Origin: an uncultured Gemmiger sp.
GTDB lineage: Bacteria > Bacillota > Clostridia > Oscillospirales > Ruminococcaceae
NCBI RefSeq assembly: GCF_934561205.1
Contig: NZ_CAKTFU010000003.1
Span: 124,001-188,000, forward strand
Length of the DNA stretch: 64,000 nucleotides
Direction of reading: 5' to 3'
Shown here: piece after piece, positions 1-10,485 of the stretch
How positions within the stretch are numbered: the stretch's first letter is position 1
How the letters are laid out: every line of letters begins with the position of its first letter
Made by a program: the position numbers and the translations under genes
The notes under the pieces: model-generated
Told to the model about the DNA's origin: nothing
The model's input: the letters and a program-made list of their open reading frames with translations, nothing else
Database searches by the model: none

Positions 1-1499
1 TCCTCGGGCTTTTTGTAGTCCACGGTCTTGACCACGGCGTCACCGTCAAAGTCCTTCGGCGGGTTGGTGCGCAGGTTGGCCATGATGCCGGCCATCTTGT
101 CCATGCCGGACAGGCCGGGGAACTCAAAGCTGTCGACCTTGTTCAGGTAACGGCCGTACTCGGCATAGATGCGCTCCAGCTCTTCCTTGATGGAGCTGCC
201 CTGCGCACGGTAGTAGGCAGCCATCTCGCAGATCAGCATACTGCCGATGATGGCGTCCTTGTCGCGGACATAGGGGCCTGCCAGGTAACCGTAGCTTTCC
301 TCAAAGCCGAAGATAAAGCGGTCGACCTCGCCGTTCGCCTCCAGCTTGGCGATCTGGTCGCCGATCCACTTAAAGCCGGTCAGCACGTTGCGGCACTCCA
401 CGCCGTAATGCTCGGCGACCTTGTCCGCCAGCGGGGTGGACACGATGGACTTGCACATAACGGGGGCTTTGGGCATGGTGCCCTGCTCGATGCGGCCTGC
501 GCAGATGTAGTCCAGCAGCAAAACGCCGACTTCGTTGCCGGAAAGCAGCTCATAGCTGCCGTCCTTGCACTTGACGGCAATGCCCACGCGGTCGGCGTCG
601 GGGTCGGTGGCCAGCATCAGGTCGGCGCCGGATTTCTCGGCCAGCTCCAGACCCAGGCGCAGCGCCTCAAAAATTTCGGGGTTGGGGTAGGGGCAGGTGG
701 GGAAGTTGCCGTCCGGCTTTTCCTGTTCGGGCACGATGGTGATATCGGTAATGCCGATGTCGTGCAGGACATGGGTCACGGGTACCAGACCGGAGCCGTT
801 CAGCGGGCTGTACACCAGCTTGAGCCCGGCCGTCTTGCAGATGCCGGGGCGGATGGAGCGCGCCTCAATGGCTTCGTACAGGGCGTTGATGCAATCCTCG
901 CCCACATACTCGATCAGACCCTGTGCAAGACCCTCCTCAAAGGCGATGCGCTTGGCACCGGTCAGGATATCGGTTTTCTGGATCTCGGCATACACGATGT
1001 CGGCGGCTTCGTCGGTCATCTGGCAGCCGTCTGGACCGTAAGCCTTGTAGCCGTTGTACTTGGCGGGGTTGTGGCTGGCCGTGACCATAATGCCGGCGTT
1101 GCAGTGGTAGTAGCGGGTGGCAAAACTCAGGGCGGGCACAGGCATCAGGGCGCTGTAAATACGCACCTTGATACCGTTGGCGGCTAGAACCTCGGCGGCC
1201 GTGCGGGCAAACAGGTCGCTCTTGATGCGGCTGTCATAGCTGATGGCAACGGTCTGGCTGCCGCCCTGGGTCTTGACCCAGTTGGCAAGACCCTGCGTAG
1301 CCTGGCTGACAACGTAAACGTTCATACGGTTGGTGCCTGCGCCGATCACACCGCGCAAACCGGCGGTGCCGAACTTCAGCGCCACGGCAAAGCGGTCCTG
1401 AATGGCGGCATCGTCATCCTTGACGCTTTCCAGTTCTGGCTTCAGATCTGCATCGCACAGATCGGCAGCCAGCCAGCGGTCATACATTTCTTTATACAT
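1..1499 (-). CDS. Phospho-sugar mutase (phosphoglucomutase/phosphomannomutase family), 3' end outside window
   Basis: Alpha-D-phosphohexomutase, which moves the phosphate between C1 and C6 of hexoses and so links glycolysis to glycogen and cell-wall sugars. About 499 codons are visible. The start at 1499 reads MYKEMYDRWL. The catalytic phosphoserine loop TASHNPAKYNGYK, the metal loop DPDADR and the sugar loop GFEESYG are all present, in family order. The family is usually 560-580 residues, so roughly 70 residues lie beyond the window edge. A promoter (TTGACA-17-TATATT) lies just upstream on the same strand. Substrate choice between glucose and mannose cannot be told from sequence alone. The glycogen operon lies 28 kb away and would use glucose-1-phosphate. 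Confidence 0.93.
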   Translation of the reverse strand, partial: MYKEMYDRWLAADLCDADLKPELESVKDDDAAIQDRFAVALKFGTAGLRGVIGAGTNRMNVYVVSQATQGLANWVKTQGGSQTVAISYDSRIKSDLFARTAAEVLAANGIKVRIYSALMPVPALSFATRYYHCNAGIMVTASHNPAKYNGYKAYGPDGCQMTDEAADIVYAEIQKTDILTGAKRIAFEEGLAQGLIEYVGEDCINALYEAIEARSIRPGICKTAGLKLVYSPLNGSGLVPVTHVLHDIGITDITIVPEQEKPDGNFPTCPYPNPEIFEALRLGLELAEKSGADLMLATDPDADRVGIAVKCKDGSYELLSGNEVGVLLLDYICAGRIEQGTMPKAPVMCKSIVSTPLADKVAEHYGVECRNVLTGFKWIGDQIAKLEANGEVDRFIFGFEESYGYLAGPYVRDKDAIIGSMLICEMAAYYRAQGSSIKEELERIYAEYGRYLNKVDSFEFPGLSGMDKMAGIMANLRTNPPKDFDGDAVVKTVDYKKPE

Positions 1500-1557
1500 A
1501 GGTAACGCACCTGCTCTTTCGCAAAATTTACCGCATAATTTGTGGTAGCTTATACTA

Positions 1558-1586
1558 AATATACCAACTTTGACCGTGCGTGTCAA
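1558..1586 (-). promoter_or_regulatory. Sigma-A promoter of the phospho-sugar mutase
   Basis: On the minus strand TTGACA (1581-1586) and TATATT (1558-1563) are separated by 17 bp, about 60 bp upstream of the mutase start. Confidence 0.75.
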
Positions 1587-1642
1587 TCGAATTTTGGCTA
1601 ATTTTGCCCATTCTTTGCGAATCTTTTTTACATCTTTAGCCC

Positions 1643-1671
1643 TTGCAAAACAACAGGTTCAAGTGTATATT
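1643..1671 (+). promoter_or_regulatory. Probable sigma-A promoter of the 1706-5269 gene cluster
   Basis: TTGCAA (1643-1648), a 17-bp spacer and TATATT (1666-1671) lie 35 bp upstream of the first gene. It is divergent from the mutase promoter. Confidence 0.6.
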
Positions 1672-1705
1672 GATTAGTAGTATGTATGGATAAGCGGGGC
1701 TGACT

Positions 1706-2383
1706 ATGAAAAACACTTCTGAATTGATCGTTATGCTGACATATAATGACTGCACGGTGCCCAACGCAGCCGAAGTTTTTGAACAGTGCAGGGAAACCCG
1801 CGCCCGCTGTTGGGGCTTTAAGGAGCAGGGGATTCCCTTTTCTGAGATGCAGGCGCTGTTTGCCCGCATGAAGGCCTGCGGTAAAACCACCTTTCTGGAA
1901 GTGGTTTCCTACACGGAGGAAGAATGTCTGCGCGGGGCACAAACAGCCGCAGCCTGCGGCTGTGATTATCTGATGGGCACACTGTTTTTCGATTCGGTCA
2001 ATGCAATCTGTCGCAAAAACGGTGTGCGCTACATGCCCTTTGTGGGGCAGGTGACGGGTCGTCCCTCGGTACTGCACGGTACAGCGGAAGAAATGATTCG
2101 TCAGGCGCAGCGCTGTCTTGCCAAGGGCGCTTACGGCATTGATCTTTTGGGCTACCGCTACACAGGAAACGGCGCGGCGCTGAACCGTGCGTTCACCGCC
2201 GCCGTGCCCGGCCCCGTTTGCATTGCGGGCAGTGTCAACAGCTATGCGCGGCTGGAAGAACTGCGCCAAACGGCCCCCGCTTATTTTACCATCGGCAGTG
2301 CCTTTTTTGACCACGCTTTCGGGCAGGATATTCCGGCCCAAATCGATGCGGTCTGTCGTTTTATGGAGGTCGGACATGCTTGA
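1706..2383 (+). CDS. Unknown protein with an apparent beta/alpha-barrel fold
   Basis: 225 residues, soluble, with no signal peptide. Short hydrophobic strands alternate with helices (for example LIVMLTYND, TTFLEVVS, YGIDLLGY, GPVCIAGSV, YFTIGSAFF). This pattern, together with the late glycine-ended strands IAGS and TIGSAFF, resembles phosphate-binding TIM barrels of the HisA/GlpP type. I do not recognise a specific enzyme family and assign no function. The stop codon overlaps the start of the next gene by 8 bases, so the two are probably translationally coupled. That suggests a link with the YqeG-like phosphatase. Confidence 0.8.
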   Translation: MKNTSELIVMLTYNDCTVPNAAEVFEQCRETRARCWGFKEQGIPFSEMQALFARMKACGKTTFLEVVSYTEEECLRGAQTAAACGCDYLMGTLFFDSVNAICRKNGVRYMPFVGQVTGRPSVLHGTAEEMIRQAQRCLAKGAYGIDLLGYRYTGNGAALNRAFTAAVPGPVCIAGSVNSYARLEELRQTAPAYFTIGSAFFDHAFGQDIPAQIDAVCRFMEVGHA

Positions 2384-2900
2384 AATGCTGTATCCGTCGG
2401 CGTATCTGCCCGACGTGTTTTCCATCGATTACCCCAGGCTGCATGCCCTGGGCTATCAGGGTGTCCTGTTTGATATCGACAATACCCTTGTTCACCATGG
2501 GGACGATGCCACGCCGGAAATCGAGCAGCTTTTTGCCTACCTGCACAGCCTTGGGCTGAAAACACTGCTGTTCTCGGACAATTCATGGCAGCGTGTCGAA
2601 CGGTTCAACCGAAATATCGGTGCGCCGTTTCTGGCAGAGGCCGGCAAGCCCGACCCCGCCGCCTGCCGTAAAGCCGCCGCCATGCTGGGCCTGACGGAAT
2701 CGCAGGTCGTCTGCGTGGGGGATCAGATTTTCAAGGATATTCTCGGTGCCAACCGCTGCGGCATGGCAAGCATTCTGGTGGATTTTATCCGCCTGCCGGA
2801 CGAAAAACATTTCGGCAAACGCCGCGCCGCCGAGAAGGTCATTCTGTGGTTTTACCGAAAAAACCGGCGCTGTTACAACCGTCTGGGCATTGCCCGCTAA
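2376..2900 (+). CDS. yqeG: YqeG-family HAD phosphatase
   Basis: 174 residues. HAD-superfamily hydrolase of the small YqeG group, predicted cytoplasmic phosphatase acting through an aspartyl-phosphate. Motif I is FDIDNTLV, with both aspartates; motif II is LFSDNS; the motif III/IV region is KPDP followed by VGDQIFKDI. The substrate is unknown; some YqeG relatives act on phosphatidylglycerophosphate. I chose the ATG at 2376 (MLEMLYPS) because GGAGGTCGGAC precedes it and the family starts there. The frame stays open further upstream only as an overlap with the previous gene. It is followed after 12 bases by the VanW gene. Confidence 0.85.
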   Translation: MLEMLYPSAYLPDVFSIDYPRLHALGYQGVLFDIDNTLVHHGDDATPEIEQLFAYLHSLGLKTLLFSDNSWQRVERFNRNIGAPFLAEAGKPDPAACRKAAAMLGLTESQVVCVGDQIFKDILGANRCGMASILVDFIRLPDEKHFGKRRAAEKVILWFYRKNRRCYNRLGIAR

Positions 2901-2912
2901 GGAGAGCACGCT

Positions 2913-3722
2913 ATGTTTTGTGATATCAACCCGACCTGCTATAAAATCGCGCTGCAAAAGGAAATCTGCAAGCGCCATATCAAAAATTTCCTTGCGCATG
3001 TCAACTACGCCAAGACCCATCAAACCGCACCGCTGCCGCAAATCGTTTCATCGTGCAGTTCACATTTGATCAAGCGCGGCAAGGACATCGACCCTGTCCT
3101 GCAGGAAAACAAGGCGGTCAACATTCGTCTGGCAAACCAAAGGCTGAACGGTATCCTGATACGTCCGGGCGAGACTTTCTCTTTTTGGCAAATCGTCGGA
3201 AAGACCACCAAGCGCAAGGGCTATCGGGACGGTCGTATTCTGATGCGCAACCATCTGCTGCCGGGTATCGGCGGAGGACTGTGCAACCTGGCCAACACCA
3301 TACACCGTGTGGTACTGCTCAGCCCTATGACGGTAACGGAATTTCACAGCCATTCCGATGCGCTGGCTCCCGATGAGGGCGCGCGGGTGCCGTTCAGCTC
3401 CGGCACGTCGGTGTTTTACAATAATGGTGATTACCGTTTTCGGAACGATACGGACCAGACATTTCAGCTGCTTTTGTGGTGCGATGCCGATAACCTCTAC
3501 GCCGAGCTGCGCTGTGAGCATGCCTTGCCCCACAGCTATCGCATTGTTGAGGAAGGGCATCACTTCCAAAAAGAAGGCGACAATTACTATCGCGTATCGA
3601 AAATTTACAAGGAAACTCTGGACGCCGTCACAGGTGAGGTCACAGCGCGGGAGTTGGTATTGGACAATCACTCGCAGGTCATGTATGACCCAAGCCTGAT
3701 CCCCGACGTTCAGTTACTATAA
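2913..3722 (+). CDS. VanW family protein
   Basis: 269 residues. The VanW domain occupies roughly residues 80-165, with the family signatures RPGETFSFW, GGGLCNLANTIH and EFHSHS. VanW proteins were named from vanB-type glycopeptide resistance clusters, but most, like this one, sit in chromosomes without van genes and have no established function. A cell-envelope role is often supposed. No signal peptide or membrane segment is seen. A GGAGAG ribosome site at about 2901 supports the start. It is part of a compact four-gene run with intergenic gaps of 12 bases or less. Confidence 0.85.
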   Translation: MFCDINPTCYKIALQKEICKRHIKNFLAHVNYAKTHQTAPLPQIVSSCSSHLIKRGKDIDPVLQENKAVNIRLANQRLNGILIRPGETFSFWQIVGKTTKRKGYRDGRILMRNHLLPGIGGGLCNLANTIHRVVLLSPMTVTEFHSHSDALAPDEGARVPFSSGTSVFYNNGDYRFRNDTDQTFQLLLWCDADNLYAELRCEHALPHSYRIVEEGHHFQKEGDNYYRVSKIYKETLDAVTGEVTARELVLDNHSQVMYDPSLIPDVQLL

Positions 3723-3733
3723 AGAGGTGGCTT

Positions 3734-5269
3734 ATGTATGCAAAGGTGAACAGCCTGGGCGTTGCCGGGCTGAACGGATATACCGTGCAGGTCGAAACCG
3801 ACCTGTCGGGCGGGCTGCCGCAGTTTACCATGGTAGGCTTGCCGGATTCCGCCGTAAAAGAAAGCAGTGAGCGTGTGCGCAGTGCGCTGAAAAACCTGCA
3901 TTACCAGTGGCCGGCCAGCCGCATCACGGTCAATCTGGCACCCGCCGATGTGCGCAAAACAGGCCCTGTTTACGATCTGCCGGTGTTTATCAGCATTATG
4001 GCGGCACAGGGCAAGCTGCCCGCCGTAAGTGCGGAGAGTGCCTTTCTGGGTGAGCTGGGTCTGGACGGTACACTGCGCCCTGTCAACGGGGTGCTGCCTA
4101 TGGCGCTGGCCGCCGTGCAAAACGGCGTCAAGGAGCTGTTTCTGCCCGCTGAAAACGCCGCCGAGGCGGCCGTTGCCAAGGGGCTGACGGTCTATCCCGC
4201 CCGCACGGCGCAGCAGGTCGTTTTGCATTTGTGCGGTGCCGAAAAGCTGACCCCCGCCGAACCGACCGGCTACGATGCCGACGGCGTCTGGCTGGGGCCT
4301 GACATGGCCGACGTGCGCGGGCAGCTTGTGGCGCGCCGCGCGCTGGAAGTGGCTGCCTGCGGCGGGCACAATCTGGTGTTCGTAGGTTCGCCCGGCAGCG
4401 GCAAGAGCATGCTTGCCAAGCGTCTGCCCGGCATCCTGCCGCCGCTGACCTATGAGGAGGCCGTCGAAACCAGCGCCGTCTACTCGGTGGCGGGGCTTGT
4501 GCCCAACGGCAAGGGCTTGGTGCGCGCGCGTCCCTTCCGCAGCCCGCACCACAGCGTAAGCGCCACAGCCATTGCGGGCGGCGGCAGCGTACCTCGTCCG
4601 GGCGAGGTGAGCCTGGCACACAACGGGGTGCTGTTTTTGGACGAACTGCCGGAATTTTCCCGCGAGGCGCTGGAAGTTCTGCGCCAACCGCTGGAGGACG
4701 GTATCGTCACCGTCAGCCGTGTGCACGGCAGCGCTACCTACCCCTGCAAATTTATGCTGGTGGCGGCCATGAACCCCTGCAAATGCGGCTATCTGGGCCA
4801 CCCCACGCGCCCGTGCAGCTGCACGCCCAGCGCGGTGGACCAGTATTTGCGGCGCATTTCGGGACCGCTGATGGATCGCATTGACCTGCATGTCCATGTT
4901 GAGCCTGTGGCTTACGGCGACCTGGCGCAGGCGGCAGACGGGGAGTCCAGCGCCGCCATACGCGCCCGTGTTGCCGCTGTGCGCAAACTTCAGCGTGAGC
5001 GCTACAAGGCACTGCCCGGTGTCTACTGCAACGCCCAGCTGCCGGGCAATCGGCTGCGGCAGTTCTGCCCGATGACCCCCGCCGCCGAGGCTGTGCTGCG
5101 CGCCGCTTTTGAGCGCATGGGGCTGAGCGCCCGCGCCTACGACCGCATTTTGCGGGTGTCCCGCACGGTGGCGGATATGGACGGCAGCGAGGTGCTGGAC
5201 AGCCGCCATATTGCCGAGGCGGTGCAGTACCGCAGCCTGGATCGCCGCTTTACCCCTGTTTCTTTATAA
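3734..5269 (+). CDS. comM: YifB/ComM-family Mg-chelatase-like AAA ATPase
   Basis: 511 residues, the usual length. The N-terminal ChlI-type domain starts with the family opening YAKVNSLGVAGLNGY. The AAA core carries the Walker A GSPGSGKS at 218-225, the Walker B run VLFLDELPEF, and the C-terminal Mg-chelatase domain with SARAYDRILRVSRTVADM. ComM of Gammaproteobacteria is a hexameric helicase for branch migration in natural transformation; in Firmicutes the role is inferred by homology. Cysteines in CKCGYLGHPTRPCSC form the usual zinc-like cluster. It is last in the 1706-5269 cluster. Confidence 0.92.
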   Translation: MYAKVNSLGVAGLNGYTVQVETDLSGGLPQFTMVGLPDSAVKESSERVRSALKNLHYQWPASRITVNLAPADVRKTGPVYDLPVFISIMAAQGKLPAVSAESAFLGELGLDGTLRPVNGVLPMALAAVQNGVKELFLPAENAAEAAVAKGLTVYPARTAQQVVLHLCGAEKLTPAEPTGYDADGVWLGPDMADVRGQLVARRALEVAACGGHNLVFVGSPGSGKSMLAKRLPGILPPLTYEEAVETSAVYSVAGLVPNGKGLVRARPFRSPHHSVSATAIAGGGSVPRPGEVSLAHNGVLFLDELPEFSREALEVLRQPLEDGIVTVSRVHGSATYPCKFMLVAAMNPCKCGYLGHPTRPCSCTPSAVDQYLRRISGPLMDRIDLHVHVEPVAYGDLAQAADGESSAAIRARVAAVRKLQRERYKALPGVYCNAQLPGNRLRQFCPMTPAAEAVLRAAFERMGLSARAYDRILRVSRTVADMDGSEVLDSRHIAEAVQYRSLDRRFTPVSL

Positions 5270-5275
5270 AAGGGC

Positions 5276-5304
5276 TTGACAAACGTCGATTTGCCTGCTA
5301 TAAT
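5276..5304 (+). promoter_or_regulatory. Perfect consensus sigma-A promoter of rpmE
   Basis: TTGACA (5276-5281), exactly 17 bp, then TATAAT (5299-5304). Both boxes match the consensus fully. It begins 7 bases after the comM stop and lies about 140 bp upstream of the L31 start. Confidence 0.88.
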
Positions 5305-5441
5305 ATTTCAGCAATCGTTCAGATGGCTGCTCCATTCGCACAGGATGGCGGGTGCTGGTAGCCTCAAACAGGAGATTGTGATGAGCGCATATATTGAGTA
5401 TGGCTCCTATTGTCATGATCGAGAAAGAGGTGAAATTTACC

Positions 5442-5648
5442 ATGAAGCAGGGCATCCATCCCAAGTATGTGGACTGCACCATTACCTGTGCCTGCGGCAA
5501 CGTGATTCACACCCGTGACACGAAGTCCGAGATCCACGTCGAAGTTTGCAGCAAGTGCCATCCTTTCTACACCGGCAAGCAGAAGCTGGTCGATACCGGT
5601 GGCCGTGTTGAGCGTTTCAAGCGTCGTTACGCCAACGTCAACAAGTAA
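5442..5648 (+). CDS. rpmE: 50S ribosomal protein L31
   Basis: 68 residues. Zinc-ribbon-bearing L31, peripheral protein of the large subunit at the intersubunit bridge. It carries CACG near the N terminus and [10 protein letters not shown] later, the zinc-coordinating (C+) form rather than the zinc-free paralogue. The start MKQGIHPKY at 5442 follows AGAAAGAGGTG; an in-frame upstream ATG at 5394 would add 16 non-conserved residues. The gene stands alone between its own promoter and terminator. Confidence 0.95.
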   Translation: MKQGIHPKYVDCTITCACGNVIHTRDTKSEIHVEVCSKCHPFYTGKQKLVDTGGRVERFKRRYANVNK

Positions 5649-5663
5649 TTTGTTTGCAATGTA

Positions 5664-5691
5664 CCCCAGATGGAAACATCTGGGGTTTTTT
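5664..5691 (+). terminator. Intrinsic terminator of rpmE
   Basis: A 9-bp stem CCCCAGATG/CATCTGGGG with a GAAA tetraloop is followed by six T. Confidence 0.95.
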
Positions 5692-5743
5692 GTGTACCTG
5701 CCGTTTTTTGCGGCGCGGTCAATTTTTTACAGCAGGTGTTTTT

Positions 5744-6361
5744 ATGGCAGACTACAAAACTTTGCGCGGTACCGCCACTTTTGAATACGAGGAAAAGCGC
5801 AGCCGCTTTATTGCCACGGCAGCCTTTGCCGATACCGAGGAAAAGGCTCTGGCTGTGCTCAACGCCGTGCGCGCGGCCAACCGCACGGCGCGGCACAACG
5901 TCTATGCCTATGTGCTGCAAAACGGGCGCACCCGCTATTCTGACGACGGCGAGCCCGCCAAGACCGCAGGCACCCCCGTGCTGGAGACCATCCACCACGC
6001 CGAGGTGTCCGATGTTATCGTCGTGGTAACGCGGTATTTCGGCGGCATTCTGCTGGGCACGGGCGGGCTGGTGCGCGCCTACACCGCAGCGGCGGCGGGC
6101 GCACTGCAAAATGCCGAGCTGGTCAGTATGCGGCTGGTGGTGGATTGCAGCATCCGTGTGCCGTATGCCATGTACGAGCAGGCGCAGCGCTGCATCCAGG
6201 CTGCCGAAACCCGCTTGGACGAGCCGGTGTTTGACGATGCCGTGACCCTGCGCTGGCGTATGCCGGCAGGGGCGGAAAACGCCCTGTGTGCTGCCCTGCG
6301 CGAGCTGATGCGCGGCACAGCGGAGGTGGAAATTTCCCAGCCGCTGTACGCGCCGTTTTGA
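5744..6361 (+). CDS. yigZ: YigZ/IMPACT family protein
   Basis: 205 residues. The N-terminal UPF0029/Impact domain has the family run EKRSRFIATA, GEPAKTAGTP and VTRYFGGILLGTGGLVRAY; a C-terminal DUF1949-like domain follows from about residue 135. Members are soluble, bind nucleic acid or ribosomes in some organisms, and are linked by homology to eukaryotic IMPACT. The bacterial role is not settled. I chose the ATG at 5744 (MADYKTLRG) because it gives the family start and follows AGCAGGTG. The open frame extends upstream through the rpmE terminator and is not coding there. Confidence 0.9.
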   Translation: MADYKTLRGTATFEYEEKRSRFIATAAFADTEEKALAVLNAVRAANRTARHNVYAYVLQNGRTRYSDDGEPAKTAGTPVLETIHHAEVSDVIVVVTRYFGGILLGTGGLVRAYTAAAAGALQNAELVSMRLVVDCSIRVPYAMYEQAQRCIQAAETRLDEPVFDDAVTLRWRMPAGAENALCAALRELMRGTAEVEISQPLYAPF

Positions 6362-6460
6362 CGCAAAAAATTTACATTATAAAAGTGCTGCCAAAAAAGA
6401 GTGTTTTTTGCAGATTTGTCGTATTTATAATTAGAGAAGTATGCAAGGGAGGAATGTTGT

Positions 6461-7462
6461 GTGACCATACGCGAGCAGACCCAGGCACTGGAGCGCGAAA
6501 CCCTTAGCCGTTACGCCACCTTGAGCGAGAACAGCAGGGGACGCCGCAGACCTGAACCCGATGACCCGCTGCGGCCCTGCTTTCAGCGCGACCGCGACCG
6601 TATTCTGCACTGCAAATCCTTTCGGCGGCTCAAGCAAAAAACACAGGTGTTTCTTTCCCCTGAGGGGGATCACTACCGCACCCGCCTGACCCACACGCTG
6701 GAGGTCAGCCAGATCGCCCGCACGATCGCCCGCGCCCTGCGCCTGAACGAGGATCTGACCGAGGCTGTCGCCCTGGGACACGATTTAGGCCACACGCCCT
6801 TCGGCCATGCGGGGGAACGCGCACTCAACCGCCTTTGCCCCGACGGCTTTACGCATTATCGGCAAAGCCTGCGGGTTGTGGATTTCCTGGAAAAAGACGG
6901 CGAGGGGCTGAATTTAAGCTGGGAGGTGCGCAACGGTATCGTGACGCACACTTCCGGCACCTGGGCGCGCACGCCGGAAGGCTGTGTTGTGCGCCGTGCC
7001 GACCACATCGCCTTTCTGAACCATGACATAGAGGACGCCGTATCGGCGGGGGTGCTGAACCCCGAAAGCCTGCCGCGGGAGGCTACCGCCGTGCTGGGCA
7101 CCACGAAATCCCGACGCATTACGACGATGATCACCGATTTGATCGAGCACAGCGGCAACGGGCAAATCAATTTTTCGCCGGAGATCGAGGCGGCCTACAC
7201 TGTGCTGAAGGACTTCATGTACGCCACCGTCTATGTGGACAAGGAGGCCAAGCGCGAGGAGAAAAAGGTGGACAAGCTGGTGGCCGAGCTGTACGAGCGC
7301 CTTTGCGAGCAGCCCGACCTGATGCCCAACTTTTATCTGCAGATCGCCTACAACGAGGGCGTTGACCGCGCCGTCACCGATTACATCAGCGGCATGAGCG
7401 ATGAGTTCGCCACCCGCCTGTTTGAACAGTGGTTTGTGCCGCAAAAATGGAGCGTCCTGTAA
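6461..7462 (+). CDS. HD-domain dGTPase-like triphosphohydrolase
   Basis: 333 residues. Deoxyguanosinetriphosphate triphosphohydrolase-like protein, expected to cut dNTPs to nucleoside and triphosphate and so adjust dNTP pools. The HD metal site is complete: H78 in LTHTLEV, H107-D108 in GHDLGHTPFGH, and D in HDIEDAVSAG. The shorter length and the RTRLTH opening fit the dGTPase-like type of Firmicutes, which commonly sits upstream of dnaG. The start is GTG at 6461, eight bases after AAGGGAGGA. An ATG at 6453 is out of frame. Confidence 0.9.
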   Translation: MTIREQTQALERETLSRYATLSENSRGRRRPEPDDPLRPCFQRDRDRILHCKSFRRLKQKTQVFLSPEGDHYRTRLTHTLEVSQIARTIARALRLNEDLTEAVALGHDLGHTPFGHAGERALNRLCPDGFTHYRQSLRVVDFLEKDGEGLNLSWEVRNGIVTHTSGTWARTPEGCVVRRADHIAFLNHDIEDAVSAGVLNPESLPREATAVLGTTKSRRITTMITDLIEHSGNGQINFSPEIEAAYTVLKDFMYATVYVDKEAKREEKKVDKLVAELYERLCEQPDLMPNFYLQIAYNEGVDRAVTDYISGMSDEFATRLFEQWFVPQKWSVL

Positions 7463-7499
7463 AAATACGCTGCAACGCTGAAGCAAGGAGGTGCAGCTT

Positions 7500-9287
7500 G
7501 TGATACCGCAAGAATATATCCAGGAAGTTGTCCGCCGCAATGATATAGAAGAAGTCATCGGCCAGTATGTCCAGCTGCGCCGACGCGGGCGCACGTTAAG
7601 CGGGCTTTGTCCGTTCCACAACGAAAAAACCCCCTCCTTTGTGGTGTACCCCGACACCCAGAGCTTTTACTGCTTTGGCTGCGGCGCGGCGGGGGACGTC
7701 ATCAATTTTGTACGCAAGTACAACAATTTAAGCTATGTCGAGGGTGTGAAGCAGCTGGCCTCCCGCGTCGGTATGCCCCTGCCGGAGGAGGACGACCAGG
7801 AGTCCCGCGCCCGCCAGCGCCTGTTGGAGATCAACCGCTGCGCCGCCCGCTATTTTTATGAGCAGCTCAACGCCGAAACGCCCGAAGCTGCCCTGGCCCG
7901 CCGCTACTGGAAAGAAAAGCGCGGCCTGACCGACGCTACGATCCGCCGTTTCGGCCTGGGCTATGCGCCGCAGGATTTCGGCGGGCTGCTGCACTATCTG
8001 CGGCGGCGCGGTTTCAACGAAAGCGAGCTGGAACATTCGGGGCTTATCAAGCGCAGCGAGAAGGGCAATCTGTATGACATCTTCCGCCACCGCGTCATGG
8101 TGCCCATCATCGACGTGCGCGGGGCGATCATCGCCTTCGGCGGCCGTGTGCTGGACGATTCCAAGCCCAAGTACATCAACAGCCCCGAAACGATGGTCTA
8201 CCACAAGTCCCGCACGCTGTTTGCCCTGAATGTGGCGAAAAAATCATCGAACAAACGCTACATATTATGCGAAGGGTATATGGATGTCATTGCCATGCAC
8301 GTTGCCGGCTTTGACACAGCCGTCTGCGCCTGCGGCACGGCGCTGACCTCCGAGCAGGTCAAGCTGCTGAGCGAATACGCCGACGAAGTCGTCCTTTGCT
8401 ATGACTCCGACGAGGCCGGACAAAAGGCCACCGAGCGCAGCCTGACACTTTTTGCCAACAGCTCGGTCAAGGTCAGTGTGTTGAGCTATCAGGGGGCTAA
8501 AGACCCCGACGAGTTCATAAAAAAATACGGCCGTGACCGCTTTGAAATGATTTTGAACGGTACCGCCAACCCGACCGAATTCCAGCTGAAAAAGGCCAAG
8601 GCCAAATATGACCTGCGCAGTGACGACGGCCGGCTGAACTACCTGCAGGAGGCCATCGGCGTACTGACAGCGCAGGGGGTGACCCCGACCGCGCAGGACG
8701 TTTACGCCGGACGCCTGGCGGAGGAAACCGGCGTTTCCAAGCAGGCTATTTCGGCGCAGCTCAAGGGCGCGGTGCACTCGGCCGAGCGCCGCAGTTACCG
8801 CAAGGAGCAGCGCGGCCTGGCAGGGCAGGGGATAGCCGCCGATATCCGTGTGCCTTACACCCAAGGCGGGGATTCGGCTCTCGGTGCAGCCAGCGCCGGA
8901 CGCCAGTTGGCTGCCGCGCTTTTACAAAACCCGGAGCACATCCCGTATGTGCGCGCCCGCCTGGATATGTCCACCGTCGTGCTGCCGGAGATACAACAGG
9001 CTTTGCAGGCGATTTTCCGCTGCGTCGACGAGCAGCTGCCCCTCAACGTCACCACGCTGCAGCAGCTGCTGGACGAAAAAGCCTTTCAGCAAATCATGCT
9101 GGCACAGGCACAAAACCACGACCACCGTCTGAACCGACAGGATATAGATATGTATCTGGAACGGCTGCAAACGATAAAACCGCTGAGCCAGCAGGTGGCC
9201 GGCACGGCAGATGACCGCTTTTTGCAGATGTTTTCCGAACTGAAAAAAGCCAAGGGCGTAGCCGATACGCCCGAATCCGAACCCTGA
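7500..9287 (+). CDS. dnaG: DNA primase DnaG
   Basis: 595 residues. Synthesises RNA primers at the replication fork with the DnaB helicase. The N-terminal zinc finger has C37, H40, C58 and C61 ([16 protein letters not shown]). The TOPRIM core has the catalytic E258 in CEGYMD, and D302/D304 in YDSDEAG. A C-terminal helicase-interaction region follows from about residue 440. The start is GTG at 7500, nine bases after AAGGAGG; an in-frame GTG at 7491 would overlap that ribosome site. It is followed after 52 bases by rpoD, as in the macromolecular-synthesis operon, but without rpsU. Confidence 0.96.
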   Translation: MIPQEYIQEVVRRNDIEEVIGQYVQLRRRGRTLSGLCPFHNEKTPSFVVYPDTQSFYCFGCGAAGDVINFVRKYNNLSYVEGVKQLASRVGMPLPEEDDQESRARQRLLEINRCAARYFYEQLNAETPEAALARRYWKEKRGLTDATIRRFGLGYAPQDFGGLLHYLRRRGFNESELEHSGLIKRSEKGNLYDIFRHRVMVPIIDVRGAIIAFGGRVLDDSKPKYINSPETMVYHKSRTLFALNVAKKSSNKRYILCEGYMDVIAMHVAGFDTAVCACGTALTSEQVKLLSEYADEVVLCYDSDEAGQKATERSLTLFANSSVKVSVLSYQGAKDPDEFIKKYGRDRFEMILNGTANPTEFQLKKAKAKYDLRSDDGRLNYLQEAIGVLTAQGVTPTAQDVYAGRLAEETGVSKQAISAQLKGAVHSAERRSYRKEQRGLAGQGIAADIRVPYTQGGDSALGAASAGRQLAAALLQNPEHIPYVRARLDMSTVVLPEIQQALQAIFRCVDEQLPLNVTTLQQLLDEKAFQQIMLAQAQNHDHRLNRQDIDMYLERLQTIKPLSQQVAGTADDRFLQMFSELKKAKGVADTPESEP

Positions 9288-9339
9288 TATCCGCGATATT
9301 TTGCGTACCGTATATATAAAACCAAAGGAGAATCTACTT

Positions 9340-10437
<1,098 letters not shown>

Positions 10438-10453
10438 TAAAAAGCTAGTCTAA

Positions 10454-10485
10454 GGGCTGCACCCGCACAGGGTGCAGCCCTTTTT
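10454..10485 (+). terminator. Intrinsic terminator of dnaG-rpoD
   Basis: An 11-bp perfect stem GGGCTGCACCC/GGGTGCAGCCC, a 5-base loop and five T. Confidence 0.95.

Noticed and set aside
2913..3722. Glycopeptide resistance suggested by VanW, and by the VanZ fragment at 51310
   Set aside because: There is no ligase (vanA/B-type), vanH or vanX; VanW and VanZ homologues are common in sensitive bacteria.
5394..5441. Upstream start for L31 at 5394
   Set aside because: It adds residues not found in the L31 family; the ATG at 5442 has a good ribosome site and begins the family sequence.
5654..5743. Longer YigZ start at 5654
   Set aside because: The extension runs through the rpmE terminator hairpin.
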